Assembly (NCBI RefSeq): GCF_039533685.1
Contig: NZ_BAAATZ010000003.1
Location: 124,001-188,000 of the forward strand
Reading direction: 5' to 3'
Length of the DNA: 64,000 nucleotides
Source of the DNA: Actinocorallia aurantiaca
GTDB taxonomy: Bacteria > Actinomycetota > Actinomycetes > Streptosporangiales > Streptosporangiaceae
Under the pieces are notes generated by a model. It made no database searches and was not told the origin of the DNA. It worked only from the letters and a program-made list of their open reading frames with translations. The position numbers and the translations under genes were made by a program. Each line of letters begins with the position of its first letter. The stretch's first letter is position 1. Below are positions 32,529 through 42,618 of this stretch, piece by piece.

Positions 32529-33644
32529 TCAGGAGAGTTCGAAGATCACGGCGTTCTCGTCTCTTCCAGGTGGTTCGACGCTGCCGACGCCGAAGAGACG
32601 CTGGGTGCCGGGGATGCGGACGAACTCGGAGATGCCCGTGGTCTCGTTGGCGACGTGGCCGAGGGGGCGTTCGCTCCAGCGTCCGGTGGCGGTGCGGTGG
32701 GCGAGGACCAGGTCGTACTCCAGGTTCCCGTCCGGGTAGGACATGTTCTTGGAGGCCAGGAGCCAGAGGCCTCCTCTGCCATCGGGGGCGGGGGCGTGGC
32801 TGATCGTGGAGGCGGGGCCGGTCTTCTCCTTCCTCCACCTGCCGTTGCCGTGGCGGAGGAGGAAGGATTCGATCTTCGGGTTGCCGTCGTTGCGGTTCGC
32901 GAAGCGGTGGGCGATCATCCAGACGTTCTCGCCTGCGAAGGCCGGTTCACCGAAGAAGGTCATGGATTCCTTGGTGTGCTTCGGCAGGAGGGCGTCCGGG
33001 TTCGAGAGCTTCCAGCGTTGACCGTCGAAGCGCATGACTTTGGCCTTGCTGCCCTTGCCGAGGCCTGAGGCCCAGATCGTCTTCCCTCGGGCGGCGGCGT
33101 TCAGGACGAGGGCTGGAGTCTTGACGTTGTGCCAGCGTCGGCCGTCGAAGCGCAGGGCGCGGGACTGCAGGCTGTCGAACACCCAGACTCCACGCCTGCC
33201 GGTGGTGGCGATGGTCAGAGGAAGGGCCGATTTCCAGCGCCGGACGAGCTTCCAGCGTTCGCCGTTCCAGTGCAGCAGGTAGGCACTGCCTCCGCGGTCG
33301 AACGAGCCGCCTCCCACGGCCCAGATGTTGTTCGCCGAAGGGGCGTCAGCCGCATGTATCCCGCCGTTCAACCCGTCTGGAAGCCGGGCCCTCTTCCAGA
33401 TGGAGCCGCTCTTGCGGTAGGCGAGAGGCCTCGCCTTGCCCGCTGAACGGGTGGTGCCGAACGCCCAGACGTTCTTCGCGTCCGGGGCGACGATGGTGCT
33501 GAAGTCGCTGTCGCCCTTGAGAGGACTGACCCAGACGGGGGCCAGCGGGTCTCTTGCCGCGGCGGTAGAGGCTCCGGCCGGAACCGTCAAGGCGGCCGAG
33601 GAGAACACCACGGCCAAGAGGCGCCCGGCACTGGTTTGCAACAT
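32529..33644 (-). CDS. Secreted beta-propeller-like protein
   Basis: 371 residues. I start it at the ATG at 33644, which gives a signal peptide (LLAVVFSSAALTVPAGAST). The rest is a series of repeats with Trp at the centre (NVWAFGTT, NNIWAVGGG, ENVWMIAHR, GLWLLAS; and GERWKL, GRRWHN, GQRWKL, GRWRKE), the pattern of kelch/galactose-oxidase-like propellers in actinomycete secreted proteins. No catalytic residues recognised; function unknown. Confidence 0.82.
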   Translation of the reverse strand: MLQTSAGRLLAVVFSSAALTVPAGASTAAARDPLAPVWVSPLKGDSDFSTIVAPDAKNVWAFGTTRSAGKARPLAYRKSGSIWKRARLPDGLNGGIHAADAPSANNIWAVGGGSFDRGGSAYLLHWNGERWKLVRRWKSALPLTIATTGRRGVWVFDSLQSRALRFDGRRWHNVKTPALVLNAAARGKTIWASGLGKGSKAKVMRFDGQRWKLSNPDALLPKHTKESMTFFGEPAFAGENVWMIAHRFANRNDGNPKIESFLLRHGNGRWRKEKTGPASTISHAPAPDGRGGLWLLASKNMSYPDGNLEYDLVLAHRTATGRWSERPLGHVANETTGISEFVRIPGTQRLFGVGSVEPPGRDENAVIFELS

Positions 33645-33877
33645 GCCAGGCACTGTCCCACAAAGATCGTCTAGCGGTGCAAACTCCTGCATGGGCGACG
33701 AATCGTACAGGTGCTGCAAGTGGAGAGAACGACGGTGGGCGTACTCCTCGGGGCGGGGAGGTTCTCCTGGTTGCCGGGAGGCTACATAGGTAGAACTTCT
33801 GGATTCTTCGGAATCGTTTCCTCCTGTTCCGGTCATCTTGAAGGTGGGTGCTTCCGCTCTGGAGAGAGGAAGAGGCC

Positions 33878-35038
33878 GTGGCGCTACCGAACATGGGTAG
33901 GGAAGCAGGTGGCGGGCTACTGGCGTGGGTGGAACGCTCGAAGAGCCGGCCGGTGGCGTTGCGTGGGCGGGGTGGGTTGCGGTTCGCGTTCTACGGGCGG
34001 GTGTCGACGGAGGATTACCAGGATCCGGTGACGTCCCGGGCTCGGCAGCGTGGTCAGGCCGAGACTCTGGTGCTGGGGTTCGGGCGGATCACGGTGAAGT
34101 TCTTCGACGTGGGAGATCGCCCGGACCCGGATGCGGGTGATGACCGCGATGGCCGCCCAAGCGCGGGCTCAGGGCCGGTATCAGGGTGGTCGTCCGCCGT
34201 ACGGATACCGCCTGGCAGATGCCGGGCCCCATCCGAACCGGGCGCATGCGGCGTGGGGACGTCGGGCTCATCGGTTGGAGCCGGACCCGCAGACGGCGCC
34301 GATCGTGCAGTGGATGTTCGCGCAGCGGCTGGCGGGGCGGAGCCCGGCCCGCATCACCCTGGCGCTGAACGACATGCAGGTCCCGTGCCCGTCGGTGGCC
34401 GACCCGCAGCGCAACGCGCACCGCTCTGGTGAGGGGTGGGCGTTGACCACGGTCCGTTCGATCCTGGCCAATCCCCGCTACACCGGCCGCGAGGGGCGGA
34501 ATCGCCAGCCCTCGGCCCACGACCTGATCGATCCGGGCAATACGGGTCTGGGGCACGGCAGGTGCAGCGCCGCGGCCTGCCCGACGATTGGGCGATCTCT
34601 GAACGTCCCGCTCATGAGGCCCTGGTGAGCGAAGCCGATTTCGCCGCCGTCCAGGGCGTCAGTGCCCGCCGCGGTCGTTCCGGCCGGATGTATCTGCTGG
34701 CCGGCCTGTGTGAGCGGAGGCTGGAGTCCTGCTGGGCCAACGGTCGGACCGTCTACCGCTGCCGTCACGGCCACATCAGCGTCTCACGCCCGGATCTGCG
34801 GTGTCCGAAGAACCTTTATGTGCGGGAAGACCATCTCCTGGCTCGTCTGCCGACCCTGTACCTGCTTCTGACCACAGACCCGGCCGACCTGCCGGAGACA
34901 CAGGTGCCTGGTGCCGAGGACGTCATCGGGTGGCTGCACGCCCGCTGCATCGAGCTCGTCTACGACCCGCGGACAAGCTTCCTACGGGCCGATCTCCCCG
35001 GAACGGCGCGGGTCCTAGTCGATCGGCGGGCCGGTTAG
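33878..35038 (+). pseudogene. Decayed large serine recombinase/integrase
   Basis: The N-terminal resolvase start is clear (RFAFYGRVSTEDYQD with the catalytic Ser), up to VKFFDVG at about 34110; most of the resolvase domain is then missing. The recombinase domain resumes in another frame (GRYQGGRPPYGYRL to ILANPRYTGRE, about 34130-34510), and a second shift near 34560-34600 moves the C-terminal zinc-ribbon-like part (LAGLCERRLESCWANGRTVYRCRHGH) to a third frame ending at 35038. So one internal deletion and two frameshifts. It sits next to tRNA-Leu, a usual integration target, and likely marks a lost integrative element. Confidence 0.85.
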
Positions 35039-35161
35039 ACCACCACGAGACAACAGCTGAAAGGAGGAGCGCCCAGAAACGAAAGCACCCGAGTTCAGCC
35101 GGAGCTGACCTCGGGTGACGGTCGATCCTGCCCGAAAATATCCGGACATGTACAACTTTGG

Positions 35162-35247
35162 TGTCCGAGGGGGGACTTGAACCCCCATGCCCCGTAAAGG
35201 GCACTAGCACCTCAAGCTAGCGCGTCTGCCTATTCCGCCACCCGGAC
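35162..35247 (-). tRNA. tRNA-Leu (GAG anticodon)
   Basis: 86 bases with paired acceptor (GTCCGGG/CTCGGAC), anticodon stem CTAGC/GCTAG around TTGAGGT, a long class II variable arm (TGCCC...GGGCA) and T-arm GGGGGTTCAAGTCCCCC. CCA is not encoded. Confidence 0.96.
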
Positions 35248-35394
35248 GTGGGTTGCTGCCGCGCACTGGTGCGCGGTGGCGTCGTAACTGTACCAAAGGC
35301 TGAGGGTGAAGGGCGATTCGATCAACGGGGGGAGATCGGGGCGGGGGGCTGGGAGGATGAGGGGGTGGGCGGACCGAGAAGGGGAGGGCCTGGG

Positions 35395-36693
35395 ATGGGG
35401 ATGGAAGACGAGGTCGTCGAGCTGTGCCGGGAACTGATCCGGATCGACACCAGCAACGCGGGGGACAACGCGGGACCCGGGGAGCGGGCGGCGGCGGAGT
35501 ACGTGGCCGAGAAGCTCGAAGGGGCGGGGATCAAGACGACGATCCTGGAGTCCGACAGCAAGCGGGCCAGCGTGATCGCGCGGATCGAGGGGGAGGAGCC
35601 CTCCCGGGACGCGCTGCTGCTGCACGGGCACCTGGACGTGGTGCCGGCCCGGGCGTCGGACTGGACGCACGACCCGTTCGGCGGGGAGATCGCGGACGGG
35701 TGCGTGTGGGGGCGCGGGGCCGTCGACATGAAGGACATGGACGCGATGATCCTGGCGTCCGTTCTCGACCGGGCGCGGACGGGGCGCAAGCCCAAGCGCG
35801 ACGTCGTCCTGGCCTTCCTCGCCGACGAGGAGGCGGGGGGCGCCTACGGGGCGCACTGGCTGGTCGACAACCACCCCGGGCTGTTCGAGGGGTGCACGGA
35901 GGCCGTGGGGGAGGTCGGCGGGTTCAGCCTCACGGTGCCCGGTGACAGGCGGCTCTACCTGATCGAGACGGCCGAGAAGGGCCTGGCCTGGATGCGGCTG
36001 AAGGCCGTCGGCACGGCCGGTCACGGGTCGATGATTCACGACGACAACGCGGTGACGGAGCTCGCCAAGGCGGTGGCGCGCATCGGCGAGCACAGGTTCC
36101 CGATCCGGCTGACGCCCACGGTGCGGCGCTTCCTGGAGCAGGCCTGCGAGGCGTACGGCATCGAGTTCGACCCCAAGGACCCCGAGGCGTGCCTTCCCCA
36201 CCTGGGGACGCTGGCGCGGATGATCGGCGCCACGCTGCGCAGCACCCTCAACCCGACGCGGCTGGACGCGGGGTACAAGGCGAACGTGATTCCGCAGCAC
36301 GCGGAGGCCCAGGTGGACGGGCGGTTCCTCCCGGGCTACGAGAAGGAGTTCTTCGAGACCGTCGACGCGCTGCTGGGCGAGAAGGTCCAGCGGGAGTTCG
36401 TGCACTACGACATCGCGGTGGAGACGCCTTACGAGGGCGATCTCGTGGGCGCCATGGAGGAGGCCCTGATCTGGGCGGATCCGGGCGCGATCCCCGTCCC
36501 GTACTGCCTGAGCGCGGGCACGGACGCCAAGTCGTTCGCGACGCTGGGAATGCGCTGCTACGGGTTCGCCCCGCTCAAGCTCCCCGCCGACCTCGACTTC
36601 TCGGGGATGTTCCACGGCGTGGACGAGAGGGTGCCGGTGGACGGGTTGAGGTTCGGCGTCCGGGTCCTCGACCGTTTCCTCGACAACGCATGA
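35395..36693 (+). CDS. M20-family metallopeptidase
   Basis: 432 residues. M20 motifs: LLLHGHLDVVPA (metal His and catalytic Asp), GRGAVDMKDMDA (bridging Asp), LADEEAGG (catalytic Glu and metal Glu), and the late His in GMFHGVDERV. A dimerisation insert lies at about 195-330. Members hydrolyse dipeptides or N-acyl amino acids (ArgE/DapE/carboxypeptidase relatives); exact substrate cannot be told. GGGAGGG six bases before the ATG at 35395. Confidence 0.93.
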   Translation: MGMEDEVVELCRELIRIDTSNAGDNAGPGERAAAEYVAEKLEGAGIKTTILESDSKRASVIARIEGEEPSRDALLLHGHLDVVPARASDWTHDPFGGEIADGCVWGRGAVDMKDMDAMILASVLDRARTGRKPKRDVVLAFLADEEAGGAYGAHWLVDNHPGLFEGCTEAVGEVGGFSLTVPGDRRLYLIETAEKGLAWMRLKAVGTAGHGSMIHDDNAVTELAKAVARIGEHRFPIRLTPTVRRFLEQACEAYGIEFDPKDPEACLPHLGTLARMIGATLRSTLNPTRLDAGYKANVIPQHAEAQVDGRFLPGYEKEFFETVDALLGEKVQREFVHYDIAVETPYEGDLVGAMEEALIWADPGAIPVPYCLSAGTDAKSFATLGMRCYGFAPLKLPADLDFSGMFHGVDERVPVDGLRFGVRVLDRFLDNA

Positions 36694-36710
36694 GTCTTTT
36701 GAACTCATGC
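36688..36710 (+). repeat. Inverted repeat spanning the M20 stop codon
   Basis: GCATGAGT-CTTTTGA-ACTCATGC, perfect 8-bp arms over the stop at 36691-36693. No T-tract follows, so it is at best a weak terminator or mRNA-end stabiliser. Confidence 0.5.
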
Positions 36711-36815
36711 CCACTCGGGAACTGTGCGTGGTGGTAACGTAACTCCATGTAGGTGGAAGCTTTGCCTCCGCCGGGTGGATGCCCGGTCGGCGGATGCCGT
36801 GTCCACAGGAGTCGT

Positions 36816-37436
36816 ATGCGCATGTGGGTCAGGAACGGTGCCTCGGTCGTCCTCCTCGCCGCCGGCACCTGCGCCTTCTGCGCTGTGCGAGGGGTGTGCG
36901 CGGACGCCCCTCCCTCTCAACGGCTCCAGGCGTCCGGCGAGCTTCCGACGGTGCCGTCGGCACGGTCCCGGAAGGTGCCGGCGGTGCTCGGAGGGTCCCT
37001 GCCCGGCCTGCCGCCGGAGCGGGGCCCGCACGGCCTGCCCGTCTCCCGGGCGGACGAACGGCCCGTGGCCATGGTGGCGGCCCCGGCCGAGCCGTCCGCG
37101 GGAGACGGGCAGGTCCGGATCCTGCTGGCGGGTGCGACGCTGACCCTCCTCCTGACGGTGGGCGCCCTGTCCTCGGGCCTGCTCCCCGGCAGGGGCCGAC
37201 CGTCCGGAGCCCGGAGGCGGCGAGGCCGGCACTGCCGCCCGCACGGCCGCCGACGGGCCGAGCGGAGTGGGTCGAACGGGCGGAGCGGACCGGACGAGCA
37301 GGACGGGCCGAGTCGGCAGGACGGGCCGAGCCGGCGGGGCCGACGCGGCGAGTCGAACAGGCCGGGCCGGCGGCACGGGCGGGACCGGAGTGGTCGGTGG
37401 AGAGGGCGGCGGGCCCAGTGGACCCGTGGCGGCTGA
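36816..37436 (+). CDS. Hypothetical membrane protein with Arg-rich tail
   Basis: 206 residues: signal-like N terminus (VVLLAAGTCAFCAVRG), a Pro-rich middle, one membrane helix (about 110-132, ILLAGATLTLLLTVGALSSGLL) and a very Arg/Gly/Ser-rich C terminus. AGGAG lies 4 bases before the ATG at 36816 and a strong terminator follows at 37447, supporting a real gene; the low-complexity tail makes the exact frame end less certain. No family recognised. Confidence 0.6.
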   Translation: MRMWVRNGASVVLLAAGTCAFCAVRGVCADAPPSQRLQASGELPTVPSARSRKVPAVLGGSLPGLPPERGPHGLPVSRADERPVAMVAAPAEPSAGDGQVRILLAGATLTLLLTVGALSSGLLPGRGRPSGARRRRGRHCRPHGRRRAERSGSNGRSGPDEQDGPSRQDGPSRRGRRGESNRPGRRHGRDRSGRWRGRRAQWTRGG

Positions 37437-37446
37437 CCTCGAGATC

Positions 37447-37493
37447 GCTTTGCCCGTTCCGGATGCGCGGCCGGGGCGGGCAAAGCCTTTTTT
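37447..37493 (+). terminator. Rho-independent terminator
   Basis: GCTTTGCCCG (37447-37456) pairs perfectly with CGGGCAAAGC (37477-37486), followed by six T. It ends the gene stopping at 37436 and abuts the 3' end of the convergent DUF5703 gene. Confidence 0.85.
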
Positions 37494-37689
37494 ACGTGTG
37501 ACTGTGCAGCGTGCTCCGCTGTCGGATGATCTTCTTGCGGAGCTGGATCCGCCGCCGTCCGTCCCGGTGGACCCGAACGGTGTGCAGCTCCCAGCCGCCG
37601 TATTCGGCGCGCTCGGTCATGATCTGCCGGGCGACCTCCCGGGTGGTCCCGGCCGGCAGATTCACAGTGAGATAGGTGTACTCCACCAT
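37492..37689 (-). CDS. DUF5703 family protein
   Basis: 65 residues with the start chosen at the ATG at 37689. The pattern VEYTYLTVNLPAGTTREVAR, AEYGGWELHTVRVHRDG and LRKKIIRQR is that of DUF5703, a small actinobacterial protein of unknown role. Upstream in-frame ATGs (37698, 37701) are possible. No strong ribosome-binding site seen. Confidence 0.85.
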   Translation of the reverse strand: MVEYTYLTVNLPAGTTREVARQIMTERAEYGGWELHTVRVHRDGRRRIQLRKKIIRQRSTLHSHT

Positions 37690-37910
37690 CAAGGGCATCA
37701 TGACAGATGGGAGCCGGGGGATGAACCCTCTGGGAAGGTCTCGAGTCTGCCCGGTCGGGGGGCGTGTCATCCTGTCGAGGGTTTATCGTCGCGTCATGTG
37801 CGGGAAGTCCGCACGACGGGGGACCCGTCACAACACGGGTAACGTCGACTGAAGAAGCCCACGGGCGATCAAGTGTCGGATTTGAAGCGATATGGATAGG
37901 TCGGAGCGCT

Positions 37911-40553
37911 GTGCCAGCCAGTAACGGCAGCAAGCCGGGAGGTACCCGCCTGGTGATCGTCGAGTCGCCCGCGAAGGCGAAGAAGATCGCGGGATACCTC
38001 GGCAAGGGCTATGTCGTCGAGTCCAGCATCGGTCACATCCGTGACCTGCCGGCGGACGCCGCGCAGGTGCCCGCGAAGTACAAGGCGGAGCCCTGGGGAC
38101 GGCTCGGCGTCAACGTGGACCACGAGTTCGAGCCGGTCTACATCGTCAACGCCGACAAGAGGCAGCAGGTCACCAAGCTGAAGAAGCTCCTCAGCGAGGC
38201 CGACGAGCTCTACCTGGCGACGGACGAGGACCGCGAGGGCGAGGCGATCGCCTGGCATCTGCGCGAGGTCCTCAAGCCCAAGGTCCCGGTGCACCGGATG
38301 GTCTTCCACGAGATCACTCCGGAGGCGATCCGCGCCGCCGCCGCCAACACCCGCGAGCTCAACCTGCAGCTGGTCGACGCCCAGGAGACCCGCCGGATCC
38401 TCGACCGCCTCTACGGCTACGAGGTCAGCCCGGTCCTGTGGAAGAAGGTCATGCCGAAGCTGTCGGCGGGCCGCGTCCAGTCCGTGGCGACCCGTCTGGT
38501 GGTCGAGCGGGAGCGTGAGCGCATCGCGTTCGTCCCGGCCCACTACTGGGACGTCAGCGTCGATCTGGCCACCGGTGAGCCACGGGAGCCGAACCGCTTC
38601 ACCGCGAAGCTGGTCGCGATCGACGGCACCCGCGTCGCGCAGGGCAAGGACTTCACCTCCCGGGGCGAGTTGAAGGGCGCCGTCCGCAAGCTGGACGAGG
38701 AGACCGCACGGGGCCTGGCATCCCGGCTGGAGGGCCGCCCGTTCAAGGTCACGTCCGTCGAGCAGAAGCCGTACACGCGCAAGCCGTACGCGCCGTTCCG
38801 GACCACGACGATGCAGCAGGAGGCCAGCCGCAAGCTGGGCTTCTCGCCGAAGTACGCGATGCAGATCGCGCAGAAGCTCTACGAGAACGGGCACATCACC
38901 TACATGCGTACCGACAGCATCACGCTGTCGGGGACGGCGATCTCCGCGGCCCGCGCGCAGGCCACGGCCCTGTACGGCGCGCAGTACGTGCCGGATCAGC
39001 CGCGCGTCTACACCAGCAAGGTCAAGAACGCGCAGGAGGCCCACGAGGCGATCCGCCCGTCCGGCGAGCGGTTCCAGACCCCGGCTGAGACGGGCCTGTC
39101 GGGCGACCAGTTCCGCCTGTACGAACTCATCTGGAAGCGGACGATCGCCTCGCAGATGAAGGACGCGGTGGGCCAGTCGGTCTCCGTCCGGATCCTGGGG
39201 GAGTCCACCTCGGGGGAGCGGGCCGAGTTCGGCGCGTCCGGCCGGACGATCACCTTCCACGGCTTCCTCAAGGCCTACGTGGAGGGCGCGGACGACCCGG
39301 AGAAGGACACCGACGACCAGGAGTCGCGGTTGCCGGTCCTGGCCGAGAACGACGCGCTGGAGGCGCTGCGGCTGCTGGCGGAGGGCCACTCCACCCGGCC
39401 CCCGGCCCGCTACACCGAGGCCTCGCTGATCAAGGAGCTGGAGGAGCGGGAGATCGGCCGCCCGTCCACCTACTCCTCGATCATCGGCACGATCCTCGAC
39501 CGCGGTTACGTCTTCAAGAAGGGCACCGCGCTCGTCCCGGCGTTCCTGGCGTTCGCGGTGACCCAGCTGCTCGAGAAGCACTTCGGGAACCTCGTCGACT
39601 ACGCCTTCACCGCCCAGATGGAGGAGTCGCTCGACGCGATCGCCCGCGGCGAGACCGAGCGGGTGCCGTGGCTGAGCCGCTTCTACCACGGCGATCACGG
39701 CCTCAAGGAGCTGGTCAGCGACCTCGGGGAGATCGACGCCAAGGAGATCTCGTCCTTCCCGGTGAAGGACGACCCCGGCACGATGATCCGGGTCGGCCGG
39801 TACGGGCCGTACCTGGACCGGGACGGCGTGCGCTGCAACATCCCCGAGGAGCTAGCCCCGGACGAGCTGGACAAGGCCAAGGCCGACGAGCTGTTCGCCC
39901 AGCCGAGCGGCGACAGGGTTCTGGGCAAGGACCCGGAGACGGGCTACGAGGTCGTGGCCAAGAGTGGCCGCTACGGCCCGTACGTCACGGAGATCATCCC
40001 GGAGGAGGTCACCACGACCGCTTCCGGACGCAAGAAGCCGGGGGCTCCCAAGCCGCGCACGGGCTCGTTGTTCAAGTCGATGTCGCTGGACACCGTCACC
40101 CTGGAGCAGGCGCTGCGGCTGCTGTCGCTGCCGCGGGTGGTGGGTGATCTCGACGGCGAGCAGGTCACGGCGCAGAACGGCAGGTTCGGCCCGTATCTGA
40201 AGAAGGGCACCGACAGCCGTTCCCTGGGTTCGGAGGAGGAGCTCTTCACGGTCACGATCGAGCAGGCGAAGGAGCTGTACGCGCAGCCCAAGCAGCGGGG
40301 CCGCAAGGCCGCCGCGCCTCCGTTGCGGGAGCTGGGCAACGACCCGGCGTCCGGCAAGCCGGTCACGGTGAAGGAGGGCCGGTTCGGGCCGTACGTCACG
40401 GACGGGGAGACGAACGCGTCTCTGCGCAAGGGCGACGAGGTCGAGTCGATCACGATCCAGAGGGCGGCGGAGTTGCTCCAGGAACGTAGAGAGAAAGTAG
40501 CGGCAGCGGGTCCCAAACCGGCGCGTAAGAGGACGGCCAAGTCCAAGGCGTAG
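37911..40553 (+). CDS. topA: DNA topoisomerase I (type IA)
   Basis: 880 residues. Toprim domain begins RLVIVESPAKAKKIAGYLG; catalytic Tyr331 in YMRTDSITL; cleavage/strand-passage domain to about 600. Instead of zinc fingers the C terminus carries repeated GRYGPY/GRFGPY modules (about 620-870; VGRYGPYLDRDG, SGRYGPYV, NGRFGPYLKKG, EGRFGPYVTDG) and a Lys-rich tail, as in other actinobacteria. It relaxes negative supercoils. GTG start at 37911 with GGAG about 6 bases upstream. First of the topA-tmk-holB series. Confidence 0.97.
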   Translation: MPASNGSKPGGTRLVIVESPAKAKKIAGYLGKGYVVESSIGHIRDLPADAAQVPAKYKAEPWGRLGVNVDHEFEPVYIVNADKRQQVTKLKKLLSEADELYLATDEDREGEAIAWHLREVLKPKVPVHRMVFHEITPEAIRAAAANTRELNLQLVDAQETRRILDRLYGYEVSPVLWKKVMPKLSAGRVQSVATRLVVERERERIAFVPAHYWDVSVDLATGEPREPNRFTAKLVAIDGTRVAQGKDFTSRGELKGAVRKLDEETARGLASRLEGRPFKVTSVEQKPYTRKPYAPFRTTTMQQEASRKLGFSPKYAMQIAQKLYENGHITYMRTDSITLSGTAISAARAQATALYGAQYVPDQPRVYTSKVKNAQEAHEAIRPSGERFQTPAETGLSGDQFRLYELIWKRTIASQMKDAVGQSVSVRILGESTSGERAEFGASGRTITFHGFLKAYVEGADDPEKDTDDQESRLPVLAENDALEALRLLAEGHSTRPPARYTEASLIKELEEREIGRPSTYSSIIGTILDRGYVFKKGTALVPAFLAFAVTQLLEKHFGNLVDYAFTAQMEESLDAIARGETERVPWLSRFYHGDHGLKELVSDLGEIDAKEISSFPVKDDPGTMIRVGRYGPYLDRDGVRCNIPEELAPDELDKAKADELFAQPSGDRVLGKDPETGYEVVAKSGRYGPYVTEIIPEEVTTTASGRKKPGAPKPRTGSLFKSMSLDTVTLEQALRLLSLPRVVGDLDGEQVTAQNGRFGPYLKKGTDSRSLGSEEELFTVTIEQAKELYAQPKQRGRKAAAPPLRELGNDPASGKPVTVKEGRFGPYVTDGETNASLRKGDEVESITIQRAAELLQERREKVAAAGPKPARKRTAKSKA

Positions 40554-40581
40554 GGACACTCTCGCCGATACCCTGCCTGGC

Positions 40582-42570
40582 ATGAACAATCCAGGCGTTT
40601 TCCGGATCAAGCCGTTCCGCCGGCTGTGGATCGCGCTGTCGCTGTCCGGCCTGGGGGACTGGCTGAGCGTGCTCGCGCTCACCGCTTTCGCGTGGTCCTT
40701 GACGGACGGCTACACGTCCGGTGCGTACGCGGTCGGCGCCGTGCTGATCGCCAAGCTCCTGCCGGTGGTGCTCTTCGGCCCGCTGGCGGGGGCGATCGCC
40801 GAACAGCTCGACCGCCGCTGGACGATGGTCGTCGTGGACGCGCTGCGGGCCGGACTGATCGTGTCCGTCCCGATCGTGGACCGGCTGGAATGGTTGTTCA
40901 TCGCCGCTTTCCTGGTGGAGTTCCTCACACTCTTCTGGCGGGCGGCGGGCGATTCCGTGCTCGGCGGAACGGTGCCCCAGAAGAACCTGGAAGGCGCCCG
41001 GCGGCTGGCCCTCGTGGCCGCGTACGGCTCGGCCCCGGTGGCCGGGCTGCTGTTCGCGGGGGTCGCACTGATCGCCAAAGCCGTCCTTCCGGGGCCGGAT
41101 CTCACCTTGTACGTCACCGGGGCGGTGTTCCTGGTGAGCCTCGTGACGGTGTTCTCGCTGAAGGGCGTACGGCACCCCGTCTCCGTCCCCTCGCTCGTGG
41201 GGCAGGTCCTGGACGGCTGGAAGTACGTCGGAGGCACGCCCCTCGTACGGGGTCTCGTCGTCGGAACCATCGGCGCCTCGATCGCCTGCGCGTCCGTGCT
41301 CGGCGTCGCGCGGATCTATGCGGACTCCCTGCACGGCGGAGACGCCGGATACGGGATGGTGTTCGCCGCGGTCTTCGTCGGCCTGGGACTCGGCCTGTTC
41401 CTCGGCCCCCGCATGCTGCCGGGCTTCAGCAGGCGCAGGCTGTTCGGCCTGACCCTCATCCTGACCTCGCTCGTCCTCGTGCCCGTCGCGCTGGTCCACG
41501 ACCTGGTGGCGCTGTTCTTCCTGTCGGCGCTGCTCGGCCTGGGCGCGGGGGCCGCGGTCGGCGGCGGCCACGCCCTGGTGGACGGGGAGTTCCGCGAGGA
41601 GCTGCGGGACCGCGCGTCCGGCTACCTGCAGGCGATGGCCCGGATCTCGCTGATCACCGTCCTGGGGCTGGCTCCGCTGGCCGCCGGGGCGATCGGCGAG
41701 CACGCCCTGCGCGTCGGGGATCTCGGCTACCGGGCGGACGGCGTGAACGGCGTCCTGCTCGTCGCGGCGCTCCTCACCCTGATCACCGGCCTGGTCTCCT
41801 ACCGGCTGATGGACGACCGCCGCGGCATCCCGCTCCGCCGCGACCTCTCCGGCGCGCTGACGGGCGTCCCCTACGTCCCGCCCGTGCCGAAGAAGGAGCG
41901 CGGCCTGTTCATCGCCTTCGAAGGCGGAGAGGGCGCGGGCAAGACGACCCAGGCGCGGCTGCTCGCCATCTGGCTGCGGGACAACGGCTTCGACGTCGTG
42001 ACGACCCGCGAGCCGGGCGCCACCAAGGTCGGGATGCGGCTCCGGGCGATCCTCCTCGACCGCGAGACCACGGGGCTCTCCTTCCGCGCAGAGTCCCTGC
42101 TGTACGCGGCGGACAGGGCCCAGCACGTCGACACGGTCGTCCTGCCGGCGCTGGGCCGCGGCTCGATCGTCATCACCGACCGCTACATCGACTCGTCCCT
42201 GGCCTACCAGGGCTTCGGACGTGAGCTCCCGGTCGAGGAGCTCCGCGCCGTCAACGAGTGGGCGGTGTCCGGTCTCCAGCCGGATCTGACGGTCCTGCTG
42301 GACGTTCCGCCGTCCCTGGGGCTGAACAGGTTCTCCACTCCCGCCGACCGCATCGAGTCCGAGCCGACGGCGTTCCACGAGCGGGTGAGCCGGGGCTTCC
42401 GCGCCCTCGCGGAGGCAGAGCCGCACCGCTACCTGATCGTGGACGCCTCCCTGGCGCAGTCCGAGATCACCCGGCAGATCCAGGAGAAGGTGCTCGGCGT
42501 CCTTCCCGACCCGGTTCCGGCCTCGACCGAGGACATCACCTCGACCTTCCCGGTGATCACCGATGCCTGA
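40582..42570 (+). CDS. tmk: MFS-like transporter fused to thymidylate kinase
   Basis: 662 residues. Residues 1 to about 430 form a 10-12 helix MFS-type domain (GDWLSVLALTAF onward, GLGAGAAVGGGHALVDG). From about 440 a complete dTMP kinase: P-loop FEGGEGAGKTTQA, DRY-type TDRYIDSSLAYQG, and the ERVSRGFRALAE lid region. The kinase makes dTDP; the role of the membrane part is unknown. The same fusion is known in streptomycetes, so it is not an artefact. 28 bp after topA, followed by holB after 48 bp. Confidence 0.95.
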   Translation: MNNPGVFRIKPFRRLWIALSLSGLGDWLSVLALTAFAWSLTDGYTSGAYAVGAVLIAKLLPVVLFGPLAGAIAEQLDRRWTMVVVDALRAGLIVSVPIVDRLEWLFIAAFLVEFLTLFWRAAGDSVLGGTVPQKNLEGARRLALVAAYGSAPVAGLLFAGVALIAKAVLPGPDLTLYVTGAVFLVSLVTVFSLKGVRHPVSVPSLVGQVLDGWKYVGGTPLVRGLVVGTIGASIACASVLGVARIYADSLHGGDAGYGMVFAAVFVGLGLGLFLGPRMLPGFSRRRLFGLTLILTSLVLVPVALVHDLVALFFLSALLGLGAGAAVGGGHALVDGEFREELRDRASGYLQAMARISLITVLGLAPLAAGAIGEHALRVGDLGYRADGVNGVLLVAALLTLITGLVSYRLMDDRRGIPLRRDLSGALTGVPYVPPVPKKERGLFIAFEGGEGAGKTTQARLLAIWLRDNGFDVVTTREPGATKVGMRLRAILLDRETTGLSFRAESLLYAADRAQHVDTVVLPALGRGSIVITDRYIDSSLAYQGFGRELPVEELRAVNEWAVSGLQPDLTVLLDVPPSLGLNRFSTPADRIESEPTAFHERVSRGFRALAEAEPHRYLIVDASLAQSEITRQIQEKVLGVLPDPVPASTEDITSTFPVITDA

Positions 42571-42618
42571 CGGCCCGATGGCGTCGTGCCTTCGCGGCGG
42601 AGGGATTAGCCTGGCAGC

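Noticed and set aside
36705..37376. Minus-strand 223-codon frame rich in Pro/Arg
   Set aside because: The plus-strand frame has a ribosome-binding site, signal-like and membrane segments and a matching terminator; the minus frame has none of these.
40582..42570. MFS-thymidylate kinase as a sequencing artefact or novel fusion
   Set aside because: The same fusion is established in other actinomycetes, so it is neither an error nor new.
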